Source: Serinus canaria
Lineage: Eukaryota > Chordata > Aves > Passeriformes > Fringillidae
Assembly: GCF_022539315.1 (NCBI RefSeq)
Contig: NC_066316.1
Span: 5,471,501 to 5,535,500 of the forward strand
Length of the DNA stretch: 64,000 nt
Reading direction: 5' to 3'
Below the pieces are notes generated by a model that worked only from the letters and a program-made list of their open reading frames with translations, did not search any database and was not told the origin of the DNA. Shown here in pieces: positions 37,201 through 49,200 of this stretch (position 1 is the first letter of the stretch; every line of letters begins with the position of its first letter). The position numbers and the translations under genes are program-made.

Positions 37201-40200
37201 GCAGCTTAGTATTGTGGTTTGGGTTTTTTTGTGGTTATGTGGTGACTTTCAGATGTATACTCCTCATCTTATATACTCCTTTCTTTTGGACTCATTTCTC
37301 CTTTTCATACAATATGGCCCAAGTAATATCAAGAATTATTCAAGGGCTCACTTTGGCTTGTAAATTTGTAAAAGCCAGGCAAAAAACCAGGCTTGCAAAA
37401 AGTGCTTTAAGAGGGACTACTTCAGTATCCCACTTATTTGATGCCTCACCTTTTTCCTCTATTGAGACATTTGTCTCAATAATTCAAATGAGCAGAGTTG
37501 TCAGAAAAGGCAATTAGTGGGACAGATTTCTGTCATGCCATTCCAGTGACCTTTGAAAGAGTGACAAGAGAGATTCTGCATGCAGTGGCAGCCAGGAGCA
37601 TGTGGGACAGGTCTGATGGCACCTGGATGATCTTTTAGGAGGCCCCAGGCCCCCTGCACATCTCTGTGAATGTCCATGAGGGGCCAGCACTTCCTGCTGT
37701 CCTTCTGGAGGGAAGGCTGTAAAGCTCCAGGCTTCCCAGGGCACTTTGGTGCCTGTGGAATAATTCAGGGATGCTTTGCTGCTGGTGGCAGCTGCAGCAG
37801 CTTATTCCTTTCCTGTTCTGTTCCTGTGGAAGGAACAGGGGCAGAGCTTTGCTCCCTGCTTTATGTCCTGCCCTGCACAGCCCTCACACTGCTGTCTTTT
37901 CCACTTCAGTAGAGCCATCTTCTGTCCAGCACAGAGAACCATTTCTGTTACTGCTGACAGGCTGACAAGTATCCAGAAACCTTCCCAGCTGCCTGTCTTG
38001 TCCTTTTAGCTGGATGCAGGAGGAAGTTACCAGGGCCTCTCTGCCCCTCCCAGCTGATGCTCAGTATGACTGGATAGACTGGGCTGGGTGATAAAGACCT
38101 GTTAGATTTACAGAAATCCAGGAAAATAGTCAAACTGAGTTAAGTGTGAGGTGGTTAACTTTGTGGGGCTGGAGCAAGGTTCACATCATGACCAAGTATC
38201 ATCCTGGTTAAAAGCTTGAGCCTGTTCCTTGTCTTTTTTTACTGTGAGCTAGATCTGATCAGGATGCAGCACTGCATTGTTTATCTTAGCAATTCCCTCT
38301 CTGTACTTCCCACGTGTTCATGGGTTTTGTCAAATCTAAGGAAACTTGTATGAGTCATGTGTTTGCTTTACTTCATTGTGAGTAGTGTTGAAGCCTACCT
38401 TTCACAGCCTGAGCTGTGTAGCAGCCCTGAATTAAAGCAGACCATTCATTAAGGCTGATTTGTGTCTTGATTTTGAGTTTAATGTGACCTGGTCAGATTG
38501 TCTTTTATCAGGAATATTTTTTTTCCCCAAAATCCCAAACAAATAACACAAACCAACCAACCCAAACATCCTCCAACATGAAAGTAAAACCAGGAGAGGA
38601 ATTTAGTTGCTGCATAATATACATATTTTGTGAGCATATTTTGCTAGCATTTAGGTTACAGAAACTCCTTATTCTTGTACAGTACATTTGAGTTAATCCA
38701 TTGCTCATGAATTCAAATGGTTATTCTTTCCATGCAATTGTTTCCAAAGTAGTTACACACACATCCCATCCCAAATAATTTTAGTCTAACATAATGAGTT
38801 TTGAGAACTCCCATGTGTCAGGGTTTGACTGTATGTCTAATTAATGATCATTAATTAAAATTATTTTAAGAATAAAAAAGCAAACTGGGAACATGATGCT
38901 CAGCAGTGCTAGACCACTACAAAACAGGCTGTTAAAACAGACCAGTGGTGGTTTTTTACTGCATTTGCTCCCAGGTCTTGGGAAATGGCTTCTTGTAGGT
39001 TGTATGTGGTTTGTCAGGTGTGTTTTTTCCAAGGTGTGCTTTTTCCAGAGTTTACAGGTTAGATGTTTCTCTTTGCCTCCTTCTTTATATTTTGGGAATA
39101 GAAAAGAATTTTTTAAAAGTGTTTTGTATTCCTGTTTACCTCACCACAGATTGCAATAACATTCTAGTGCTGATTTATCTGAGTTGCATTGGTGCTGTGT
39201 GAACCATTAGTGTTTAGGAATGGCAGAAATTCTGATCATGATCAGATATTCATAATCTTTGGTTTATTTCTTGAGGGAGCAGAAGCAGCTACCCCAAGGA
39301 GGTGCCTGTGTTTGTAAGTCAGAGAGTTTCCTCTTTGGATCTCAGCATGTGGGAAGGACTGTGCAGGTAAATACCTGAAAGTTTGAAAAACCTGATAGCT
39401 CCTTTTGTATTTGTGGGGACCCACGTGACAGGAAGGAATGATGAATCTGATTCCATGTTCTCAGAAGGCTAATTTATTATTTTATGATACTATATTATAT
39501 TAAAGAATACAGAAAGGATACTTACAGAATGCTAAAAAGATAATAATAAAAACTGGTGACTCTTTCCAGAGTCCCAACACAGCTTGGCCCCAGTTGGCCA
39601 AAGAGTCCAAACAACTCACAGCAGAATCCAATGGAACCATCACCTGTGGGTAAGCAATCTCCAAATACATTCCACACATGAGCACAACACAGGAGAAGCA
39701 AATGAGATAAAAATTGTTTTCCTTTTTCTCTGAGGCTTCTCAGGAGAAAAATCCTGGGTGAAGGGATTTTTCCAGATAATGTGAATGCCACAGCTCCCCA
39801 TTCAGATTTATGGTAGTCTAGGGGGTGTGGGACAGCACCAAGCCAGTCATACCAAAGGGGAACATTGTGGCCCTAAGACCCTAAGTGCAAACTCTTGTCA
39901 GCTTCAGGTGGTTCTGTGGTAGCAAGCAAGGCCAGGCCTTCTAGCTCATACCAGTCACCTTCTTTTGAATGTGAGGTAGCTGTCTCTAGCAGAAAAAAAA
40001 CTTCTCCCTCTTGGATTTATTCCCCTTTACAGCATATTTAGTTTTCACCTCCTGACAAGGGGAGTGGAAATGATTTGTATCTGTCCAAACTTGCAGCTAG
40101 CATTGGTGTGTAACTCGTACTTTGCCACAGCTCCCTGTGGTTTGTAGTGCAGCTAGCTGGCACTGAGGGAGAGTGGGAAATTTCTGAGCAGTATTTACTG

Positions 40201-43200
40201 GAGGTACAGCTCAGTAAAACACTTTTGCGGTTCATGATTTGACTTCTTGGAGATTCGTCCATTGCAACACTAGGCTCTGCTGGGACTGGTTGAAAAGGGA
40301 ACCCAGTATTCCTACTAAAGCAGTTTCAGACCCAGTCATGACTGATGTAAAAAGTACTTCCCTCCTGCACCCAGTGTGTTTCTGTGTATTTTGTGTCCCT
40401 TGAAGGCATACTGGCACTTAGTAAAAGCTTCTGATGTTTGTGGGCAGGGGGGAAGATCATCTGCATTTGAGATGCCTTGGAAATCTGAAAAGCATCACAT
40501 CATTAATAAGCAAACAGAAAGAGGAAAAATAAAGAGGCAAACGCTGGTAGTGGTAATTGATCCAGGTAATGAAATGTCAAATGATTTTGCCTGCTCTTAT
40601 CTGATCATACAGTGAAAGTTCTCTTCCCCATTTACTTTCCTGAGATTGTGCAAGTTGCTGAACAAAGCTAGAAGAAAGCAGTTTGGTCATTTGTTTTTTT
40701 CTGTTGTTTGGTTGGTGGGTTTCAGTTTGGTTCATTTTGTTTTCTTTGGTGTGGGGGTTTTTGGGGGAGGGGGGGCAGAGAGGCTTTTTGTCTGTGTTGA
40801 AAGTATTCAGTGCTCCTGTGCTTGTGAGCTCTGCCCCTACTTGCTGAGGGTACAGTAGCTGGCATAATGAGGATGGTAAATGCTATTAGTGATGCTTAGG
40901 GCCTGTCCAAAGCATGGAATTCAGAAGAGCTGCACAGTGTGCAGTGGGGAGGTGGAGCTGTGTTGTCCTCTGCTGCCCAGGGCCTCTCCTGCTGCAGAAA
41001 AGGTCTGTAAGGGGAACACATCTCTGCCTTGACAGCTCAGGGAGCCAGTTGAGCTTGCAGGGTACTGTTTGTCTGTTCCTGAATTTTGCCATCAGGAAGT
41101 TGTTACCAGAATAACTGCTTGATAGTGATTTCTAGCATGGGGAGAACCACAGGATGTACTTGTAGCTCAAAAATGAGGAATTTAAGCCAGCAACACATGT
41201 GCACTTGTACTGGGTGTTCTGTATTATATGGGTGATGGAGAAGCTTTGCATAAAAAAAGGAGTTCTCAAAGTATTCTGTTTCTTTGGATTTTTAATAACA
41301 AGAATCTGCAGCCTCCAAGAACTCTACTTCATTACTAAATGTAGCAGTAACTTTAGATGCCCTGCTCCAAATACATTTTAACCTTACATTACCTTGCCAC
41401 ATTCACACTTAGCTTAGCCTTTATTTCTCACATAGCAGTCAATCCACAGCCAAAGGAATTTGGAGCGTAAACATGCAATTCCTTACTTGTTTCTGATCCT
41501 AGGAAGTGTAGTATTAAAATGTGAGGTAAGGACCTTTCATGGCAAAAATGGAAAAAAATGTAAATATTTACAGAACTTAGCAGGAGTACGATAAGAAGTG
41601 ACTGCCACTTATGACATGTTTTTTAAGGAAGTTGTGCCTTAGGGAGGATTATGCGGGGGCTTAACTTTTTTTTCTTGTTTCTTTCTTGGGTTTCTCATCT
41701 CTTTCTTACCTCCTCCCACTCTGACCTCTTAGCAGAGGGGAGCAAAGATGGATATGCAGCTGTGAAGACAACAGAGCTGCTGGAGCAGAGACAGTAGTCT
41801 GGGCATAAGGTGAAGTTTGTGGACTTGTGAAAATAATCCCTCCAAACAGACAAAAATTCTTGTGTCTGGTGCAGTGATCACCAATAGGTAGTGGGCTGCT
41901 CCATTGTCAGAGTATTGAACAGATTTTTCTGGCAGGCATGAGAGGAAGATTTCTGTGGGTTGCAGCATTTGCAGTTGATCTGGGAATAAAAGTGTCTGAA
42001 TTGCATAAATATCATTGAAGAGAAGTTTTTCCATATCCCAGCGCAGCAAAGAAGGCAAGTGAAATGTTCTCTCAATCACAGCTGTGCACACAAGTGTACC
42101 TGAAGTGATGGTTGAATTTCTCCAACCTCGCAGAAGAATGCTAAGGCTTATCTTGAAGCTGGCTTTGAATTGAGAACCTTTAAAGAGAATTTTTGTGTAT
42201 GCTAAATATAAGAATTCTCAGTGGGAGAAGTGCCAGCCCAGCACCATGAGCTTTGGGGTAATTCTGTTCACTGATCTAAGTGATTGTTCATAAGAGGTTA
42301 ACATGTCTAATTTTTCACCTGAATTTTCCACAGCCTAATAAAGGATATGGATAATATCTCTCCTGAGAAAAATGATGTAAAAAGCTGCCCCCGGGACTCT
42401 GGATATGACAGCCTATCCAACAAGCTGAGCATACTGGACAAGCTCCTCCATACTCACCCTGTGTGGCTGCAGCTTAGTCTGAACGATGCTGAAGCCATGG
42501 AAATTTTGCAGACACAGCCTCCTGGGGTAAGAAGAATCTCAATTTCTTTAAGGACATGCTTTTCCCAAATGTTGTGCTGCCACTTTGCACCCAGGTGTTG
42601 GACCCAATACAGTAATGACCAAGTAAAATTATAGCATGTTTTAGACATCATGGGGTTGTTGTTGTTCCTTTTTGTATATGATCTGTATTTATTGTGGCAT
42701 CTGTGGTGAAGCTAATACCATGTCCTTCTGCCTTCTCCACAACAGATATTTCTGGTTAGGAAATGTGCAAGGCTGCAGAAGAAAGTCATCTCTCTGCGTC
42801 TGTCCAGTGACTGTGGGTCCTGCATGAAAGAATTTGCCATCAAAGAAAGTACATACAGTAAGTTGTGAGTTACATTCTTTTCAGCTGTTCCTCAGGTACT
42901 TTTTCCCTATAGGATGCAGGAGCATTTGCACTGCTGAAACCCACAGCAGAGGATGCTCAAAGTCCTGCAAATAATGTCATGGGCTGCCTGTGCTCCTCTC
43001 TGAGGTGGGCTCTGGGAGTGGGTCAGGCATTTCTGCCACGAGGAGGGCAGGTATATAGAAACACTTAAAACTGCTTCAGCTGAAATGTTTCCACTGTGTA
43101 CCTTGATGAATCCAGTATTCATTTATTTTATGGGTAGTTATCCTCTTAGAAACTTATAGTGTTTGTAGAAACATGGTCTACAATCCTGTCTGCTTTCAAT

Positions 43201-46200
43201 GAAATGTTCTTGAATGCAACTTTGTCATGAGCTCTCTGCAGTTGAGGTGTGGGATGGTTTCTTGGGTTTGTTTTTGTTGGTGGTGGGTTTTGTTGTTGGG
43301 TTTTTTTGGTTGTTTGGTTTTGGTTTTTTTTTGGTGTGTGATAGCTAAATGGATTTTAACCTGTTAGAACTGTTTCTGTTGCAAGATCAATGATTTCTTT
43401 TTTTAATTCAAACTATATTTGTTCTTTCTTTTTTTAGTAGAAATGAGCAAATGTTAACACTCCAAATTGTTTTGAACCAATAATGCCCTCATATCTTTAG
43501 AAGGGAGAGTGTGAAAAATAAGTTTGAGATTTAGAAATGAAAAAAGGAAGCTGCAGCTGGTGAGTGTATGTGGTGCTGAAACTGCAAGTGGAGCAAATAT
43601 TTGATTTTAACAAGAAAGAGAAAACTGAAGAAAATTAGCAAAAGTTTCAGTTACTCATCCCTGAAACAGAGACTCTATAGTTAGCTTCTATTTCTCTTTG
43701 TAAAGTGACATAATTTTAGTTGAATTTTTCCTTTTTTATCTCTCCCTCCCCTGCACCCAGGAACAAAAAGTTAAATTCTCTGTGTCTGGTTTTAGTTCCA
43801 GTAACAAGTAATGCAAGGCAAAGAGAAAGTTGTCAGTAACAATTGATGTAAGTGTGGTCTAAGGCTGTATTTATAGCCTTGAAATTCCCATCTAGAAAAG
43901 AATTATATGCTGTCTTTTATGAACAAAATTCTTCCACAAGGGGGAAGTATTTACTGATGGTTTTAGCCATTTGTCACAGCTGAGATTTTAGAGCAGAGGC
44001 AAAAGATCTGGATCATTTCAGTCCAGGAGCTTCTTCTGCTTGATCTGTGAGATTTGTTACTGGCATCAGAGAGAGCCTGAGGTAATGGTCATTATTACAA
44101 GTATTTGTATCAATAAGAAACAATGGTATCAAGTGGGGAAAAATGAAAGGCACTGCTCCTGTCTTCCTCTTCCCTTGTGCAAGGCAATGGCATGCAACAG
44201 CTGTCAGAGTTTTTAAGGGTTTTCAGGTTAAAAGTGAAGGAAAATTTATCTCCCTTTATGTTCTACACTCCTAGGGTGAAGACAAGTGAGTAGAATAAAA
44301 TTCAAGAGGAGGAAATAAGACATTTAAAATTAGGTCTGTTAGTACACTGGGCAAACAAAGCCTCAGTTATTGATTTGTTGTCTATTAGCAAGACATTATG
44401 CAGGCCTCATCCCACTTAATCTGTTTTACAGGACTTAGACCATATCCTTGGAATACAAAAGCAGACCAGCCACCAAGATAATCAGTATATTCTTGAAAAT
44501 GCCTTCAGCAGGAATATGTACTTCTCCACAGAGTTGTTTTCTCTTAATCAAATAGTAGCTAGTTTGATGGTGAAAACTTACTAACTTCATGCTAAAATCT
44601 AAGATATATTTTATTAAGCTATTTTAAGAAACAGTGGATTAATGTGTGATTGTTTCTTGTAACTTTCTTTGCAGCATTTTCCTTGGAGGGGTCTGCAATA
44701 AGTTTTGCTGATTTGTTCAGACTCATTGCTTTCTACTGTATTAGCAGGTAAGATGGTGCTGTGTTCCAAGTCACATCTGCTAGAAAGAAAATCATTTCAA
44801 GAAAATGAGTTTTGAGGAGTTGGTTCTGCTATTGCTGCTATTTATGTTGCCCATCAGTGAATATTCCTGGATAGCCTTAGAAGACAGTGGTAGAAATCAG
44901 AGATGAGTCTTGGAAGCAAGTGTCTCTGTCTTACTTCATACAGATTATTGGGAGGCTGATGTGATTTTACCAACCCAGCTGTGAGGTGCTGCCAAGCTGA
45001 ATTTGATGTTTTTTTTTTATTTTCATGATGTTTTTTAGGTGCTCTGTAGCTCATTTAAAAACTAGCTCATTTAAAATCATAAACTAGCTTGCAAAGTCCA
45101 TTTCTTGGAATTGCTGGTGAGAAGAATTTTGGGGGCGTAATGGAAAGATGTCAGATGTGTAGAATATGACAATTGGGAGATGTCAGTTTAAATGGTGAGC
45201 AACAAAAATGGCCTTGTTAGCTTTGCAGCTCATGGTTACCAAACTTGTTTTCCAGCTAGTATGCAGGAAAAAAGTAGCTGGTGTTTTTATCCTTTTTTTT
45301 CAATTTGACTTCAGTTTATTGGTGAAAATTTCCAGATTGATGCTTGAGCCTTGTCTGTATGCACAGACAGGACACAACCAAACTGCTCAGGTGCACATTT
45401 TCTGAAGGAAGCAGGGAGAGGCAGCTGTGATAGTCTCAGTCCTTTTACTGCATTGAGGCTGCCAGTTCATGCTGACCATGTGATGATTTCTGGTGTGGGA
45501 TGCTCTTGGGCTGCTCTGCTTGCTGGTTTTGTTTGTGGTGGAGAAGCACCTTAGACCCCTTTCCTACAGCTTCTGTTTAGCTGAGCTGTACGTGCATGTA
45601 AGAAAAGCAGCATAGATACCACATGTATCATTGGGTAATTGGTCAGAACTCAGAAGAGAAATGAGCTGAAAATGCCTTTAAAGGTAGTTTAATGAGGAGA
45701 TATTCCTTATCTTGTCACCCTTTCAGTCCTGCCCACTTGCCAGGCTCTGGTAAATTCTCTCTAAGTACCTACAGGATTATTCAGCAAACAGAGATTTCTT
45801 GCATTACTCTATCCATTTTCTTTCACTGAAGGTTCAGTATTGCTTTGTGTAGACTAAAGGGGGCAGATAGGTAGCTATTGTGAAAAAGAGACAGTACCAT
45901 TTGGTACATCACAGGAAATCCAGGAGGATTTTCTAAAACCAGAGGGAATTTCTTGCAGGAGGTACCCAAGCAGTTTTTATGAGGGTTTACCTATTTTTGA
46001 ATTGCAGCCATGGTGATGATCTGGACTCTAAATTTTCTGTGGTACCATGTAAAGTGCCTTTCAAATGCTTTTTAGCTAGTGTATCAGTCCTGTGCATATG
46101 CTTGGCTTGAGTGTGAGTGGAATTCTGAGATCCTGTTTTTTCAAGAAGCTAACATGCAACATAGAGAATATTTATGTGATAAAGACTCACTGTCTGTCTG

Positions 46201-49200
46201 TGCTATAGCAGATGGTTGGCTTGTTCACAACCTTAAAACCAAAATTCATGCTGACACCAGTTGTGTAGGATTCTCATTTAGTCTTAATTCTATGGGTACT
46301 TCTACTACAGATGTTGCTGTTTAGCAACATTTAGTTAGAATAAAGTTCTTATTCTGAAAACTGGAATAACAGTCAACAGTTTATTCAGAAAGTGAGAAGC
46401 TTTTTTGAAGTGTTAAGGGCAGGTAACAAGTTTGCATCTCACTGATCTGCTTGTAGAAGACCAGGTGTAAAAGCTTTTGTTGGAAAGGCAGAAAATACTG
46501 GATGGCTTTGTGAAAATGATCCTAGGGAAAGTCCTGGGCATTTGGCTGATATTTTGCCCTTCACACCACTCTGCAAAGTAAAGGAGCTTTGGGGTTGGTA
46601 ATGTAATGTTTAACTGTGCTGTGTGTTTAAGGATCTTGCTACCTGACACAGCTCAAGAAGAAGATAATCAGAAATCAGACACTTCCAGTGTTTTAAAATA
46701 GTAAAACTTTTCAAACTATGGATGTTGCCGAAAACCATAATGGTTTTTCTCTTTGGAAACAGGGATGTCCTTCCATTCACACTGAAATTGCCTCATGCAA
46801 TTGCTGCAGCAAAGACAGAAGCTGAACTTGAAGAGATTGCTCAGCTTGGACTGAGTAAGTAGTTCTCTACACAGCTGTCTTAACCTGGAGCACACCTGTA
46901 ACATTGAAGAAATAGGCTGTATCAGTAAATAGTTCATATTGGTTAGTGATTATTCAAATTTTGTTTAGAAAAGCAGTTTCTGTTATTTGGGAAGGCCAGA
47001 CCTCCTCCTGGCCAAGGAGTGGTGCTCTTCCTTCCTTCTGTTCCTTCTGTGATATTTTTGTTAGTGCTGTGTCTTTCTTCCTTCTTCTCTTCCCTCTCTG
47101 GGCAGCCTTGGGCAAAGCAAATCTCACAGTCCCCACACAGAGGTTGCTGTGGCTTCTGCTCTGAGACCTAACATTGTCTGCATGCTCACACAGCATGCAG
47201 AGGCTGTGTGAGGCTCTATAAAGCACTGGCTTTATAATTTATTGTGAGGAGAGTGTAGGAACTGAGGTCCCCTGTTAATAAAACTTCTTTTCAGATTGAC
47301 ATGGAAACTTAAAATGGTGAAATTGCAGATCAGTGCCTCAATGAAGTGGCATATTTAGAAAATGAGGAGTGTGTATATGATGTGTAGAATGTATCCATGG
47401 GCAGGGGTTAGGTGAAATTTTTAAAATCCCAGAAGACAATGCCAGTGTCCTTGCATCACTTTGTTGCTTCAGCCAGACAGACTCATTGTAAAGCATACCT
47501 TGAGCTCGGAGGAGATGGATGCAAAGACTCCTGGGATTTGAAACTTGGGCACCACCCAGATGAATCATTAAGCAGCTCTGCATTGACCAAAGTGCTGAGT
47601 GGCTTCATTTCCTTCTCCAGGAAGGGAAGGTTGACTGTCAGCAACCTTTTTTGCAGTAGATTTTTAAATAATCTTTGATTTTGAAAAGGATCCTCTCTAA
47701 GTCTGTGTTAGCATGAGGATCTCTTGGACTGTCTGGTGGGACTTTACAACCATACCCAGGGATGTATTGCAGTGCTTTGCATTTTGTTTTGCTGCTGTAG
47801 CAATGCAGTTAAAGGGTTTGTTTTAGAGAGGAGAGAAATTGCTTCTGCACTGCTTGTCTGCAAGTTTAGGTAATCGGGTGAAACTGTGGGTTATCATGGG
47901 AATAGAGGCAAATATGGTACTACTGAGGTCAATCTTTAGATGGGAAATAGAAAGTAAAAGGTGTGTCTGGGATTACAGTGTAATGAAGACAGTCTCCCAG
48001 TGACACATGGAAGCCTTAAAGTAGCCTGAGGTGAGTGTCTCCAGAGGGGATGATAATGGTAATGTTGATCAAGCTCTCCAGGCCAACCACACTTTGTCAC
48101 CAGTACCTCAGAGCACTGTGGCCCGCTTGCTGCAGAATTAGTCTTGCTCTTGAACAGTCTCTGCATTGTGTGTGTTTCTTCTGTAGCTTCTGCACTGGAA
48201 AGCTGATGGATCAGTGTCTGTGTGGTTGCTGTATTTGGGATGAATTAGCTGATATACACCAGATCACAGTTTCCATGAGCTAAAAGCAGGCAACAAAGTT
48301 GAGATTTTGATGGAGTTTTAGGTGTCCATGTGCAGAAGAGCACATCAGAAAGTCAGCCTTTCAATGCTGTGGACTCAAGAGAGGCCTAAAAACTCCCAAC
48401 AGCCTTTCCTGTTAAGTGTGAATTTTTTTTGAGGAACATGTAAGCACACAACCCTGTGGTGTGTGAGCACAGGGCTGTATCCCCTGTCAGAGCTCTCTTG
48501 TGCAGTAGGCTCAGAGGGAGAGCGGAACAACACAGGTCAATAGCACATAGCCCAGCAAACCACATCAGGAGGAACTTCTGGTAAAGATTTCAAGGCTGTT
48601 GCCAACCTGAAAGGTTTCATGTGCTGGACATATGATTCTCTCTCATTCTCCCTTGTGCTTCACCTGCAGCACTGCTTACATCATGTGTGTTTGCAGCAGC
48701 CACGTGCCAGGCACAGGCACTGAGAGATCTGCAGGCAGGATGTGAAGTCATGAAGCTGGGAACACAGCAACATGGCATAACTATGCAGAGAAACATGCCC
48801 GTGCCTATAGACATTCTCTGGCTGTTTCCTGTCTTCTGCCCCACAGGCAGGACATGGCTGTTGGCTATGGACCTGTTGTGGATGCTTGGCAGGTATCATT
48901 GCTCAGTTGCCTCCAGTGAGCCATCTTGACACACTATGGGAAAAGGACCACGTCAAGATTGGCAAATTTTAGCTAAATCTCCCTCCTCTGGTACTCTGCC
49001 CTTATTTCAGCATGATTGCTGCCTTCAAGGGCACATCTGGTTTCAATCTTCATACCTTCAGGCACCGGTGCTCTTTAGCAGTGGCTTGGTTGCACAAACA
49101 TGCTGACACGTGCTGGGATAAGTGCAGAGGCTGCAGCTGCAGCTTGCTGGTGTAGCATACTTTTCCATGCTGCTGGTGTGGGACTGCACTCTGGGTCTCT

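Larger units (their letters stand above)
35358..42333 (+). other. RIN2: RIN2 intron (coding exon 2 to 3)
   Basis: A 6976-bp intron, donor GTGATT, acceptor TTTTCCACAG. It carries a solo LTR (39403-39791) and G/T-rich low-complexity sequence around 40680-40790. No additional exon was supported. Confidence 0.85.
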
